A stretch of DNA of 64,000 bases from Acidobacteriota bacterium. Lineage in GTDB: Bacteria; Acidobacteriota; Vicinamibacteria; Vicinamibacterales; CAVVIG01. Below are positions 17,058 to 26,011 of the stretch, piece by piece. Made by a program: the position numbers and the translations under genes. The notes beneath the pieces are model-generated. The model was not told the DNA's origin and did no database searches. It worked only from the letters and a program-made list of their open reading frames with translations. The stretch's first letter is position 1; the number at the start of each line of letters is the position of its first letter. Where the stretch lies: positions 1 to 64,000 of the forward strand of contig JADZED010000075.1 of NCBI GenBank assembly GCA_020850715.1, given 5' to 3'.

Positions 17058-17222
17058 ATGGGTCGCCTGGGCCTGCCGGAACTGATCATCATCCTGTTCA
17101 TCATCCTGATCATCTTCGGCGCCAACCGGCTGCCGCAGATCGGCCGGGGCATCGGCAGCGCGATCAAGAACTTCAAGGACGAGACGGCCAAGCGCGACGG
17201 CGAGGCCGATCACAAGGCCTAG
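17058..17222 (+). CDS. tatA: Sec-independent translocase subunit TatA/TatE
   Basis: 54 aa, too short for many gene callers. One hydrophobic helix (about 8-21, with L-P-E-L-I-I-I-L-F-I-I-L) is followed by the F-G-A-N-R-L-P-Q-I-G-R-G-I-G hinge and an amphipathic helix ending in F-K-D-E. The L-P-E-L and F-G signatures define TatA, which forms the pore of the twin-arginine exporter in the inner membrane. A GAAGGA site lies seven bases before the ATG. It is single, with no tatB or tatC nearby. Its stop overlaps the opposite-strand stop of rnr in a shared CTAG. Confidence 0.93.
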   Translation: MGRLGLPELIIILFIILIIFGANRLPQIGRGIGSAIKNFKDETAKRDGEADHKA

Positions 17223-19468
17223 CGCGCCCGGCGCCTTCCGGGGCGCGGCTTCTGCTTCCGTTTCCGCCCCGCGGCCTGCTCCTTCTGCCGCGCCCTGCTG
17301 CGCCGCGGGCCGCGCGCGCCCGCCCGCACCTGCTCGAGAATCTCCACCAGCCCGAGGTCGATCCGCCGCGCATCCAGATCGACGCGGACGACCTGCACCT
17401 GCACCGTGTCGCCGAGCCGATAGGCCTTGTGGGTGTTCTCTCCGCGAAGGATGTGCGCATCCTCGAGGTAGCGGTAGTAGTCGTCGGCCATCGTCGATAC
17501 GTGCACGAGCCCCTCGACGAAGTGCTCGACCAGTTCGACGAACAGGCCGAAGGCGGCGACGCCGATGACGTAGCCTTCGAACTCGTCGCCGACCTTGTCG
17601 GCCATGAACTTCACCTTCTTCCACTGCAGCAACTCGCGCTCGGCATCGTCTGCGCGGCGCTCCATCTCCGAGGCGTGCCGCGCGGTCTCGGGCAGGTCCT
17701 CGCTCCAGTCCTCGCGCACCTCGTCGGTCAGCGATCCGTGGCGCAGCGCCCGCAGCGCCCGATGCACCACCAGATCCGGATAGCGGCGGATCGGCGACGT
17801 GAAATGCGTGTAGCTGGTGGCGGCCAGGCCGAAATGTCCGAGGTCCTCGGGCGCGTAGCGTGCCTTCTGCATGGTCCTGAGCATCAGGAACGCGATCGGC
17901 TTCTCTTCCGGCCTGCCGTGGATCCGGTCGAGCAGCTTCTGGAAATGCCGCGGCCTCAGCGCCGTGAGGGGGGCGCCGAGGCTGTAGCCGAAGCCGGAGA
18001 TGAACTCCTCGAACCTGGCGACCTTGAGCACGTCGGGCTCCTCGTGCACCCGGTAGAGCGCCGGCGCGCCGTTGGTCTCCAGGTGGGACGCCACGGTCTC
18101 ATTGGCGAGCAGCATGAACTCCTCGATGATCCGGTGCGCGACGTTGCGCTGCAGCGCGATGATGGCCTCGACGCTCCCCCCCTCGTCGACGACGATCTCG
18201 GCTTCGTTGAGATCGAAGTCGATCGACCCGCGCCGCCGCCGGGCATCGTTGAGAATCTGAAACAGTTCGTGCATCTGCTCGAACATCGGCACCAGCGGAG
18301 CGTGGCGCCGCAGCAGATCCGGGTCGCGCTCGGCGAGAATGCCGTTCACCTCCGTGTAGGTCATGCGCTCGCTGCTGTGGATCACCCCGTCGTGGCCGTC
18401 CGCACGGACGACCTCGCCGCGGCGGTCGACCTCCATGACGCACGACTGGACGAGGCGATCGACGTGCGGATTGAGGCTGCACAGGCCGGTCGCCAGTTCG
18501 GCGGGGAACATGTGCACCGCGCGCTCGGGAAAATAGACCGAGGTGCCGCGCTCGTACGCCTCGCGATCGAGCGCGCTCCCCTCCCGCACGTAGTGCGACA
18601 CGTCGGCGATGTGCACGCCGAGCCTGAAGCGGTCGCTCGGCAGCCTCTCGATCGTAATCGCATCGTCGAAGTCGCGTGCGTGCTCGCCGTCGATCGTCAC
18701 CGTCGGGACGCCGCGGAAGTCGGTGCGGCCCCGCGTGTCGCGCTCGGACACCGCGGTGCCCAGGCGGATCGCCTCGGCAACCGCCTGCGGGGAGTGCGCG
18801 TCGGGAATCCCCCATTTGCGAATGATGATCTCGGTATCGACGCCCGGCGCGTCGATGTCGCCCAGCACCTCGGCCACGCGGCCGGCCGCCCCGCGATTCG
18901 CCGTGGGCCAGCGCGTCAACTCCACGATCACCATCTCGCCGGGCGAAGCGCCCCCCTCCTGTCCGGGCGGCACGGCGACGTCCATCAGGATCCGGCGATC
19001 GAACGGGACGACGTAGCCCATGCCGGCCTCGTCGCGGTCGTACCGGCCGACGAGCGACTCGTTGGCGCGCTCGAGAATGCGAATGACGCGCCCTTCAACG
19101 CGCCCGCCCTCCTTGATCTTCTCGATGCGGACGACGACGCGGTCGCCGTTCATCGCGTCGCTGATGAGCGGTCCGGCGATGTAGACGTCGCCGGCGCCCG
19201 CCTCGAGCGGACGCTCGGGCGTGACGAACCCGTAGCCGGCGGGATGCGTCTGCAGGCGGCCGACATACAGGTCCATCTTCTCGGGCAGGCCGAACCGATG
19301 GCCCCGGACCTCGATGAGGGCGCCCGACGCCACCAGCGCCTTCAGATGGCGTTTGAAGGCGGTGCGCTCGTCGCGCGGAATCTCGAGGAGTTGCAGGAGC
19401 TCGCGACTGCTCGCAGGATGATGGACGCGCTCGCGCATCGTCGCGAGCACCTGGTCTGGAGAAAGCAT
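17219..19468 (-). CDS. rnr: Ribonuclease R
   Basis: 749 aa from the ATG at 19468. The N-terminal helix-turn-helix and cold-shock domains precede the RNB catalytic domain. The latter has the conserved acidic cluster in G-E-H-A-R-D-F-D-D-A-I and G-V-H-I-A-D-V-S-H-Y-V, then Y-x-R-G-T-S-V-Y-F-P-E-R. An S1 domain (about 635-715) follows, and a basic tail of about 30 residues rich in Arg/Lys. RNase R degrades structured RNA 3' to 5'. It lies 37 bases after glycerate kinase. The in-frame extension upstream of 19468 is inside that region and is not supported. Confidence 0.95.
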   Translation of the reverse strand: MLSPDQVLATMRERVHHPASSRELLQLLEIPRDERTAFKRHLKALVASGALIEVRGHRFGLPEKMDLYVGRLQTHPAGYGFVTPERPLEAGAGDVYIAGPLISDAMNGDRVVVRIEKIKEGGRVEGRVIRILERANESLVGRYDRDEAGMGYVVPFDRRILMDVAVPPGQEGGASPGEMVIVELTRWPTANRGAAGRVAEVLGDIDAPGVDTEIIIRKWGIPDAHSPQAVAEAIRLGTAVSERDTRGRTDFRGVPTVTIDGEHARDFDDAITIERLPSDRFRLGVHIADVSHYVREGSALDREAYERGTSVYFPERAVHMFPAELATGLCSLNPHVDRLVQSCVMEVDRRGEVVRADGHDGVIHSSERMTYTEVNGILAERDPDLLRRHAPLVPMFEQMHELFQILNDARRRRGSIDFDLNEAEIVVDEGGSVEAIIALQRNVAHRIIEEFMLLANETVASHLETNGAPALYRVHEEPDVLKVARFEEFISGFGYSLGAPLTALRPRHFQKLLDRIHGRPEEKPIAFLMLRTMQKARYAPEDLGHFGLAATSYTHFTSPIRRYPDLVVHRALRALRHGSLTDEVREDWSEDLPETARHASEMERRADDAERELLQWKKVKFMADKVGDEFEGYVIGVAAFGLFVELVEHFVEGLVHVSTMADDYYRYLEDAHILRGENTHKAYRLGDTVQVQVVRVDLDARRIDLGLVEILEQVRAGARGPRRSRARQKEQAAGRKRKQKPRPGRRRAR

Positions 19469-19505
19469 GGTTGTCGTGCAGACCCCCCGGGTCTGGTCTT
19501 CAGTA

Positions 19506-20810
19506 TCACCCAAGGAGGACGATCTGGAGGTCGCCCACGTTGGTTCCGGTCGGACCGGTGTGGATGAGATCGCCGAGCTGAGAGAACAGCCCGTACGCGT
19601 CGTTCTGATCGAAATACCGCGCGGGATCGCCCAGTCCACGCGCCTGCATGCGGGCGATCGTCGAGGCGTCGGCGATGGCGCCCGCCGCGTCGGTCGGCCC
19701 GTCGATGCCGTCGGTGCCCACGCTTGCGACCGCCGCCGGGACGCTTGCGGCGGCAAGCACCTCCGCCGCCGCGAGCGCGAACTCCTGGTTGCGTCCGCCC
19801 TTGCCGGGTCCGCGTACGTGCACCGTCGTTTCGCCGCTGGCGATCACGCAGGCCGGCCCGGGCACACCGGCGAGCCGGGCGAGCCACGCCTGCAGGTGCG
19901 CACGCCCCGCGCTCCGCGCGCTGCCGACGATCGCCTCCTCGACGCGCACGACGCGATATCCGAGCGCCCGCGCGCGCGCGGCCGCGCCGTCCATCGCGTC
20001 GGCGCGGCTGCCGATGAGGCGCGCGCTCGCGCGCGCGAGCCGCGGATCGCCCGGCTTGGGCGTCTCCGGCAGCCTGCCGGCTGCCCCGGCGCGCAGCCGC
20101 GCGACGACCGGCGAGGGATGGCCCTCGACGCCGCCGAAGCCGCGCAGCGCCCCAAGGGCGTCGGCGAAGGTGCTGGCGTCGGCGACGGTCGGTCCCGATC
20201 CGATGATGCTCAGATCGTCGCCTACGACGTCTGAGATCGCGAGGGTGACGCAACTCGCCGCCGACGCGGCGGCGAGCTGGCCGCCTTTGACCGCCGACAG
20301 GTGCTTGCGCACCGTGTTGAGCGCCTGGATGTCGGCCCCGCCGCCGAGCAGCCGCGCCGTCGTGTCGCGCTTGTCCTCGAGCGTGATGCCGTCGGCCGGG
20401 GCGGCCAGCGCCGCCGACGCGCCGCCCGACAGCAGCACGAGCAGCAGGCCGTCGCCTGGAACCGCGCGGGCGAGCGCCAGCGCGCGACAGCCGGCGCGCG
20501 CGCTCGCCGGCGTGGGCGTCGGATGACCGCCCCGAAACGACTCCAGCCGGCCGACGGCCGCATCGTCGGCATAGGGCGCGGCCAGCACGCCGGCGTGGAC
20601 CGCCTCGGGGCCGAGCCGCCCGATCGCGGCCGCGGCCATCGCGGTCGCGGCCTTGCCTGCCGCAATCAGGTGCACCCCGCCGTGCGCGTCCCGATCGAGC
20701 CACCCGGCAGGCGCGGCGCGGGCGACGAGCACGGCGGCGTCGACCGCGGCAATGCCGGCCCGGGCGATGTCGAGGAGATCCTGCCGGAGCGTGGCGGAAG
20801 CGCGCGTCAG
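19506..20810 (-). CDS. Glycerate 2-kinase (GckA/TtuD, MOFRL family)
   Basis: 434 aa if read from the CTG at 20810; a TTG at 20909 inside the upstream gene is the other in-frame option, and there is no suitable ATG or GTG, so the start is unsure. Family marks are L-L-S-G-G-A-S-A (N-terminal DUF4147 domain), N-T-V-R-K-H-L-S, S-D-V-V-G-D-D-L, and in the MOFRL domain G-G-R-N-Q-E-F-A-L and G-T-D-G-I-D-G-P-T-D-A-A-G. It phosphorylates D-glycerate to 2-phosphoglycerate, linking glyoxylate/serine breakdown to glycolysis. It starts at the stop of the 95-aa orphan gene and is probably expressed from its promoter. Confidence 0.88.
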   Translation of the reverse strand: MTRASATLRQDLLDIARAGIAAVDAAVLVARAAPAGWLDRDAHGGVHLIAAGKAATAMAAAAIGRLGPEAVHAGVLAAPYADDAAVGRLESFRGGHPTPTPASARAGCRALALARAVPGDGLLLVLLSGGASAALAAPADGITLEDKRDTTARLLGGGADIQALNTVRKHLSAVKGGQLAAASAASCVTLAISDVVGDDLSIIGSGPTVADASTFADALGALRGFGGVEGHPSPVVARLRAGAAGRLPETPKPGDPRLARASARLIGSRADAMDGAAARARALGYRVVRVEEAIVGSARSAGRAHLQAWLARLAGVPGPACVIASGETTVHVRGPGKGGRNQEFALAAAEVLAAASVPAAVASVGTDGIDGPTDAAGAIADASTIARMQARGLGDPARYFDQNDAYGLFSQLGDLIHTGPTGTNVGDLQIVLLG

Positions 20811-21094
20811 TGGGTGTGGGTCGGGTCGGTCCAGGCGGAGAGCCTGGTGACGAGGTCGAACTGCTTCAGGATCGAGCCGACGATCCGGTCGGCGTTGTCG
20901 CAGCGGCAAAGCTGTTCGAGCTGTCCGAGGATTTTCGTGAGGGCGTGTTCGACGTCGCTGATGGCGCTTTCGGAGTAGTAGGGCCGCTGCTTCTGGAGAC
21001 AGCGGCGATGTTTGACGAATTCCTGCCGGTAGAACTCCGCAAGCGGGTGCTGCGCGCTAATCGGCCGCTGATCGGTCACGATGCGTGGCGCCAT
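20807..21094 (-). CDS. 95-aa orphan protein upstream of glycerate kinase
   Basis: The ATG at 21094 has a GAGGG site six bases upstream and a good promoter 40-70 bases upstream, so the gene is probably real. An earlier ATG at 21127 would lie at the transcription start itself. The protein is hydrophilic and helical: F-Y-R-Q-E-F-V-K-H-R-R-C-L-Q-K-Q, then a leucine-rich segment (V-E-H-A-L-T-K-I-L-G-Q-L-E-Q-L-C) and a short His/Thr tail. There is no signal peptide or membrane segment. I recognise no family. Base composition is less GC-rich than its neighbours. Confidence 0.65.
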   Translation of the reverse strand: MAPRIVTDQRPISAQHPLAEFYRQEFVKHRRCLQKQRPYYSESAISDVEHALTKILGQLEQLCRCDNADRIVGSILKQFDLVTRLSAWTDPTHTH

Positions 21095-21131
21095 GCAATG
21101 CCCTCGGTACTGGATTGTCGCCGACAAAATC

Positions 21132-21161
21132 AGTGTAGTGCCGGCCCAAAACCGCTGTCAA
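21132..21161 (-). promoter_or_regulatory. Sigma-70-type promoter of the 95-aa orphan / glycerate kinase unit
   Basis: On the minus strand a perfect TTGACA (-35, 21161-21156) is followed after 18 bases by TACACT (-10, 21137-21132). The transcription start would be near 21125, giving a leader of about 31 bases before the ATG at 21094. Confidence 0.7.
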
Positions 21162-21185
21162 GATTCCATATCGACGGCCGCACGG

Positions 21186-22076
21186 TCAGACCCTGCCGGC
21201 CGCCGCCACCAGTCCGCCGAGACATCCGACGGCCATGCCGCCGAGCACGAGCCCGATGCCGAGCGGCGGCGACAGAAATGCGATCGACGACAGGTTGATC
21301 GCCGCCGCGAGCGGCATCAGCAGCGGCGCGCGGATCGCAAAGAACAGCGCGGCGAGCAGCAGCAGCGCGAGCAGCGCGCCCAGGCCGCCCTGCAGCACCC
21401 CTTCCACGATGAAGGGACCGCGGACGAAGAGCCCCGGCGCGCCGACCAGCTCCATGATCTCGATCTCGTCGCGCCGCGCGAACAGGGCGAGGCGGACGAC
21501 GTTGGCAATCGTCAGCGCGGCCGCGAGCGTCAGCAGCGCGCCGAGCCCGAACCCGACCGCGCCGACGATGCGCACCGACGAGGCGAGCCGGTCGAGCCAC
21601 TGGCGGTCGTAGCGCACGTCGGCCACGCCCGGGGCCTGCCGCAGGCGCGCCGCCAGCCCGTCGAGCGCCGCCTGCGCCTCCTGCGTCGATCGCAGCCGCA
21701 CGTCGAACGACGCAGGGATCGGGTTGTCGCCCAGTCCGTCGACCGACGCGGCGAGATCGGTGAACGTCTGCTTGAAGCGCGCCAGCCCGTCGGCCTTCGA
21801 CACGTAGGCGCGGGCCTCGACCACCGATCCGGGCGCCAGCATCGCCTCCACCGCGGTCCGCTCGGCGGGCGTGATGGCGTCGGCGAGGTACACCGACATC
21901 TCCGCCGCGCGGCCCCATTCGGCGGCCAGCGCGTCCAGGTTGCGCGTCACGATCAGGAACGCGCCGAGCACGAACAGCGCCACGGCAATCGTCAGCGTGG
22001 ACAGCGCACCCGACCGGCGGCCCCGCCAGAGGCTCAGGAGCGCTTCGTCGAGCGAATAGCGGAGCGCGCGCACCAT
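21186..22076 (-). CDS. ftsX: Cell-division ABC transporter permease FtsX
   Basis: 296 aa. One helix near the N-terminus (about 25-45), a periplasmic domain of about 120 residues, then three helices at the C-terminus give the four-helix FtsX topology. L-V-G-A-P-G-L-F-V-R-G-P-F-I-V-E-G fits the coupling region of the family. With FtsE it controls peptidoglycan hydrolases at the septum. The ATG overlaps the ftsE stop (ATGA), as usual for this pair. Confidence 0.93.
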   Translation of the reverse strand: MVRALRYSLDEALLSLWRGRRSGALSTLTIAVALFVLGAFLIVTRNLDALAAEWGRAAEMSVYLADAITPAERTAVEAMLAPGSVVEARAYVSKADGLARFKQTFTDLAASVDGLGDNPIPASFDVRLRSTQEAQAALDGLAARLRQAPGVADVRYDRQWLDRLASSVRIVGAVGFGLGALLTLAAALTIANVVRLALFARRDEIEIMELVGAPGLFVRGPFIVEGVLQGGLGALLALLLLAALFFAIRAPLLMPLAAAINLSSIAFLSPPLGIGLVLGGMAVGCLGGLVAAAGRV

Positions 22077-22735
22077 CAGGCGACCTCGACGACGCGGCCC
22101 TGGTCGAGCGTGATGGCGCGGCGGCCGACGCGCCGGATCAGCTCGCGGTCGTGGGTGGCCACGAGCACCGTGGTGCCGCGCGCGTTGATTTCGCGGAACA
22201 GGTTCATGATCTCGAGCGACAGGTCAGGATCGAGATTCCCCGTCGGCTCGTCGGCCAGCACCAGGTGCGGATCGTTGACCAGCGCCCGCGCGATCGCGAC
22301 CCGCTGCTGCTCGCCGCCGGAGAGCTCCTCGGGCCTGGCGTTCATCCGGTGCTGCAACCCCACCCACTTGAGCGCCTGGAAGGTCTTGCGCTGCTGCGTC
22401 GCCAGGGGCAGCCCGAGCACGCGCATCACGAATGCCACGTTCTCGAAGACGGTGAAGCGCGGAACGAGACGGAAGTCCTGGAAGACGAACCCCACCGAGC
22501 GCCGGTAGGCCTGTACTTCGGCGTGCGTGAGCAGGCTCAGGTCGCGGCCGTTCACCCTCAGGTCGCCCTCGGTCTGCTGGTCCTGGCGCAGCAGCAGACG
22601 GAGAAAGGTCGACTTGCCGGCGCCGCTGGGCCCGGTGAGGAAGAGGAACTCGCCTTTGTCGACGCTGAGCGACAGATCGCGCAGCGCGTACACGCCGCGG
22701 CTATAGAGCTTCGAGAGGTGATAGGTTTCTATCAC
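22076..22735 (-). CDS. ftsE: Cell-division ATP-binding protein FtsE
   Basis: 219 aa from the GTG at 22735. All ABC motifs are seen: Walker A G-P-S-G-A-G-K-S-T, Q-loop V-F-Q-D-F, signature L-S-G-G-E-Q-Q-R-V, Walker [13 protein letters not shown]. The opening I-E-T-Y-H-L-S-K-L-Y is FtsE-like. The in-frame region upstream of 22735 is the gatB shadow. It is followed directly by ftsX. An extended -10 box just upstream, inside the end of gatB, may give the pair its own transcript. Confidence 0.95.
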   Translation of the reverse strand: MIETYHLSKLYSRGVYALRDLSLSVDKGEFLFLTGPSGAGKSTFLRLLLRQDQQTEGDLRVNGRDLSLLTHAEVQAYRRSVGFVFQDFRLVPRFTVFENVAFVMRVLGLPLATQQRKTFQALKWVGLQHRMNARPEELSGGEQQRVAIARALVNDPHLVLADEPTGNLDPDLSLEIMNLFREINARGTTVLVATHDRELIRRVGRRAITLDQGRVVEVA

Positions 22736-22792
22736 GCTGCCTGTGCACCCGCCAGTCCGGACGTCGGAACGACTGTTGCGAGAAGGAGCGCC

Positions 22793-22801
22793 AGTATACC
22801 A
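22793..22801 (-). promoter_or_regulatory. Extended -10 box upstream of ftsEX
   Basis: On the minus strand TGG directly precedes TATACT (22798-22793), matching the extended -10 form TGnTATAAT with one mismatch. It lies across the end of gatB, about 58 bases before the ftsE GTG. No clear -35 box is visible, as is common for extended -10 promoters. Confidence 0.45.
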
Positions 22802-22803
22802 CG

Positions 22804-24249
22804 CTACGGGCCCGGCTCGAGCGCCTTGCGCAGCAGCGCGTTCACGCGGGCGGGGTTCGCCTTGCCGCGCGCCGCCTTCATCACCTGACCGACCAGGAAG
22901 CCGAACGCGCCGGCCTTGCCCCCGCGATACTGCGCCACCGCGTCGGCGTGGAGGGCGAGCGCCTCGGCAACCAGCGCCACGATCTGGCGCTCGTCGTCGA
23001 TCTGCGCAAGCCCTTCGGCGGCGACGATCTCGCCGGCCGGGCGGCCCGAGGCGTACATCGTCGCGAAGACCGTCTTGGCCATCGATCCGCTGATCGTCCC
23101 GGCGTCGAGCAGCGCGAGCAGCTCCGCGAGCGCGCGCGCGCCGACGCGCGACGCCGCGATGTCGTCGCCCGCCTCCTTGAGCGCGCGCGCAAGCTCGCCC
23201 ATCATCCAGTGCCCCGCGAGCTTCGCCGGCGCGCCGGCGGCAATCGCCTCTTCGAAATAGTCGGCCGCCGCGCGCGACTGCGTGAGCTGGGCGGCGTCGT
23301 GCTCGGACAGCGCGTACCGCTCGGCCAGACGCGCCCGCCGCGCGTCGGGCAGCTCGGGCATCGCCTCGCGGATCCGTTCGAGGCGTGCGGCATCGACGAC
23401 CAGCGGCGGCAGATCGGGCTCGGGGAAGTAGCGATAATCGTGCGCCTCCTCCTTGCTGCGCATCGAGATCGTGCGGCCGGAGGCGGCGTCGAACAGTCGC
23501 GTCTCCTGCACCACGCGCCGCCCCGCCGAGACCAGTTCGATCTGCCGCGCGATCTCGTGCTCGAGCGCCTTCTGGAGAAAACGGAACGAATTGAGGTTCT
23601 TGACTTCGGTCTTCGTGCCGAGCGCGGGCGCGCCCGCCGGCCGCACCGAGACGTTGGCGTCGCAGCGGAGGCTCCCCTCCTCCATGTTGCCGTCGTTGAC
23701 GCCGAGCCAGACGAGGATCGCGCGCAGGCGCGCGAAGAGCTCGGCGGCGTCGGCGGGGGATCGCAGATCCGGCTCGGTGACGATCTCGATGAGCGGCACG
23801 CCGCTGCGGTTGTAGTCGACGTAGGTCTTGCGGTCGGAGTCGGCGAACCCCGCGTGCAGCGACTTCCCGGCGTCCTCCTCCAGGTGCACGCGCGTGATGC
23901 CGATGCGCCTGGCGGCGGCCCCGGCGCCGAGCTCGACGACGCCGCCGGTCGCCAGCGGCCGCTCGTACTGCGAGATCTGGTAGCCCTTGGGGAGATCCGG
24001 GTAGAAGTAGTTCTTGCGCGCGAAGACGGAGGTCTCGTGGACCGAGCACGACAGCGCCAGCGCCGCCTGCACCGCCGCGTCCACGGCGGCACGGTTCAGC
24101 ACCGGCAGCGCGCCCGGCAGGCCGAGGCAGACCGGGCAGACCTGCGTGTTGGGCGGCGCGCCGAACGAGGCGCTGCAGCCGCAGAAGATCTTCGAGGCCG
24201 TCCGCAGATGCGCGTGGATCTCGAGGCCGATGACGGCTTCGAACGACAT
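22804..24249 (-). CDS. gatB: Aspartyl/glutamyl-tRNA(Asn/Gln) amidotransferase subunit B
   Basis: 481 aa. The start S-F-E-A-V-I-G-L-E-I-H-A-H-L, then C-x-C at C-G-C-S, V-C-P-V-C-L-G-L-P-G, D-Y-N-R-S-G-V-P-L-I-E-I-V-T and the C-terminal GatB/YqeY tail are all present. With GatA and GatC it converts Glu-tRNA(Gln) or Asp-tRNA(Asn) to the amide form. gatA and gatC are not in the window. The ATG overlaps the stop of pckA (ATGA), an uncommon partner. Confidence 0.97.
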   Translation of the reverse strand: MSFEAVIGLEIHAHLRTASKIFCGCSASFGAPPNTQVCPVCLGLPGALPVLNRAAVDAAVQAALALSCSVHETSVFARKNYFYPDLPKGYQISQYERPLATGGVVELGAGAAARRIGITRVHLEEDAGKSLHAGFADSDRKTYVDYNRSGVPLIEIVTEPDLRSPADAAELFARLRAILVWLGVNDGNMEEGSLRCDANVSVRPAGAPALGTKTEVKNLNSFRFLQKALEHEIARQIELVSAGRRVVQETRLFDAASGRTISMRSKEEAHDYRYFPEPDLPPLVVDAARLERIREAMPELPDARRARLAERYALSEHDAAQLTQSRAAADYFEEAIAAGAPAKLAGHWMMGELARALKEAGDDIAASRVGARALAELLALLDAGTISGSMAKTVFATMYASGRPAGEIVAAEGLAQIDDERQIVALVAEALALHADAVAQYRGGKAGAFGFLVGQVMKAARGKANPARVNALLRKALEPGP

Positions 24250-25838
24250 CAGGCGTTCGGGCCCGCCTTCGCCACGTCGGCCGAGACGTCTCCCGCGAAC
24301 CGCTCGAAGTTCTCCGCGAACATCCGCGCGAGCCGCGCCGCCTGCCGATCGTAGGCCGCGGCATCGGCCCAGGTCGCGCGCGGCGTCAGAACGCCCGGGG
24401 GCACGTCCGGACAGGCGATCGGCACGTCCAGGTTGAACACCGGATCCCGCGCGTACTGCACGCCACGCAGCGCGCCCGACAGAATGGCGCGGATCATCGC
24501 GCGGGTGTGCGCGATCCTCATGCGCGTGCCGGCGCCGTGGGCGCCGCCGGTCCAGCCGGTGTTGACCAGCCAGACCTGCGCGTCGTGCTTCGCGATCTTC
24601 TCGCCGAGCAGCGCCGCATATCGACCGGGCGGCAGCGGCAGAAACGGGCCGGCAAAGCAGGTGCTGAACGTCGCCTTCGGCTCGACGATGCCGCGCTCGG
24701 TTCCGGCAACCTTGGCCGTGTACCCGGAGAGGAAGTGGTACATCGCCCCTTCCCGCGTCAGCCGCGCGATCGGCGGCAGAACGCCGAACGCGTCCGCCGT
24801 CAGCAGGATCACGTGCGTCGGATGCCCGGCCCGGCCGGAGGGCACGGCGTTCTCGATGAACGAGATCGGGTAGGCCGCCCGCGTGTTCTCGGTCAGGGCG
24901 TCGTCGTCCAGATCGAGCGCCCGGGTCGCCGGGTCGACCACGACGTTCTCGAGCACCGTGCCGAACCGGCGCGTCGTGCTGTAGATCTCCGGCTCGGCTT
25001 CGGCCGACAGCCGGATCGTCTTGGCGTAGCAGCCGCCTTCGAAATTGAAGACCCCCCGGTCGCTCCACCCGTGCTCGTCGTCTCCGATGAGCCGCCGCTC
25101 CGGATCGCTCGACAGCGTGGTCTTGCCGGTCCCCGACAGCCCGAAGAACAGCGCGACGTCGCCGGCGGCGCCGACATTGGCCGCGCAGTGCATCGACAAC
25201 ACGTGCTGCAGCGGCAGCAGATAGTTCAGCACGCTGAAGATCGCCTTCTTCATCTCGCCGGCATACGCCGTGCGGGCGATGAGCACGAGCTTCTTCGCAA
25301 AGTTGAGCGCGACCACGACGTCGGACGAGGTGCCGTGCCGGGCCGGATCCGCCCGGAAGCCGGGCGCGCTGATGATGGTGAAGCCCGGCGCTGGTTCGCG
25401 GGCCGCGGCCGGATCGTCGATGAAGAGGTTGCGGCAGAACAGATTGTGCCACGCCAGTTCGTTCACCACCCGGATCGGCACCCGATAGGCGGGATCTGCG
25501 CCGGCATGGCAGTCGAGCACGAACAGTTCCTTGCCGGCGAGCGACGCGAGCAGGTCCTGGTGCAGCCGGTCGAAGTGCTCCGGGTGCATCGGCTGGTTCA
25601 CCGCGTCCCAGGCGACATGCGGCTCGGTCGACGGCTCGCGCACGATGAACTTGTCGTTCGGGGACCGGCCGGTATGCGGGCCGGTCCGGCAGACCAGCGG
25701 TCCGCCGGCGGCGATGATCCCCTCGTCGCGGCGGATGGCGTGTTCATACAACTGGGCGGCCGTGAGGTTCCACCTGAGGCGATCGCTTCGAATGCCCTCG
25801 CCCTCGAGGCCGCGCGCGTGCGCCAATTGTGTGTTCAC
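24249..25838 (-). CDS. pckA: Phosphoenolpyruvate carboxykinase (ATP)
   Basis: 529 aa from a GTG at 25838 with a GGGGAG site six bases upstream; the frame's earlier start would lie in the promoter. ATP-type marks are G-P-H-T-G-R-S-P-N-D-K-F-I-V, the P-loop G-L-S-G-T-G-K-T-T-L-S-S-D, and D-D-E-H-G-W with G-V-F-N-F-E-G-G-C-Y-A-K. It makes PEP from oxaloacetate in gluconeogenesis. It is first in a run with gatB, ftsE and ftsX, behind a promoter at 25890-25919. Confidence 0.96.
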   Translation of the reverse strand: MNTQLAHARGLEGEGIRSDRLRWNLTAAQLYEHAIRRDEGIIAAGGPLVCRTGPHTGRSPNDKFIVREPSTEPHVAWDAVNQPMHPEHFDRLHQDLLASLAGKELFVLDCHAGADPAYRVPIRVVNELAWHNLFCRNLFIDDPAAAREPAPGFTIISAPGFRADPARHGTSSDVVVALNFAKKLVLIARTAYAGEMKKAIFSVLNYLLPLQHVLSMHCAANVGAAGDVALFFGLSGTGKTTLSSDPERRLIGDDEHGWSDRGVFNFEGGCYAKTIRLSAEAEPEIYSTTRRFGTVLENVVVDPATRALDLDDDALTENTRAAYPISFIENAVPSGRAGHPTHVILLTADAFGVLPPIARLTREGAMYHFLSGYTAKVAGTERGIVEPKATFSTCFAGPFLPLPPGRYAALLGEKIAKHDAQVWLVNTGWTGGAHGAGTRMRIAHTRAMIRAILSGALRGVQYARDPVFNLDVPIACPDVPPGVLTPRATWADAAAYDRQAARLARMFAENFERFAGDVSADVAKAGPNA

Positions 25839-25889
25839 TCGGAGCTCCCCACCCGGCGCGGCTGCCCGGAACCGTGCGCGAGGCGGACG

Positions 25890-25919
25890 ATCGTACCCGC
25901 CGCATTCGACCTGAGTCAA
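25890..25919 (-). promoter_or_regulatory. Sigma-70-type promoter of pckA
   Basis: On the minus strand TTGACT (25919-25914) and TACGAT (25895-25890) are 18 bases apart. Transcription would start near 25883, leaving a leader of about 45 bases before the GTG. The 173-base region is shared with the divergent ECF sigma gene. Confidence 0.55.
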
Positions 25920-26011
25920 ATGGAGGCGCCCCAACGAGTTCACCGGCCGAGCCGGTGGCCTCATCTGAAGTAGAATGTAAACGTCCGGCGTCGGGCATCG
26001 TAATTCACCCT

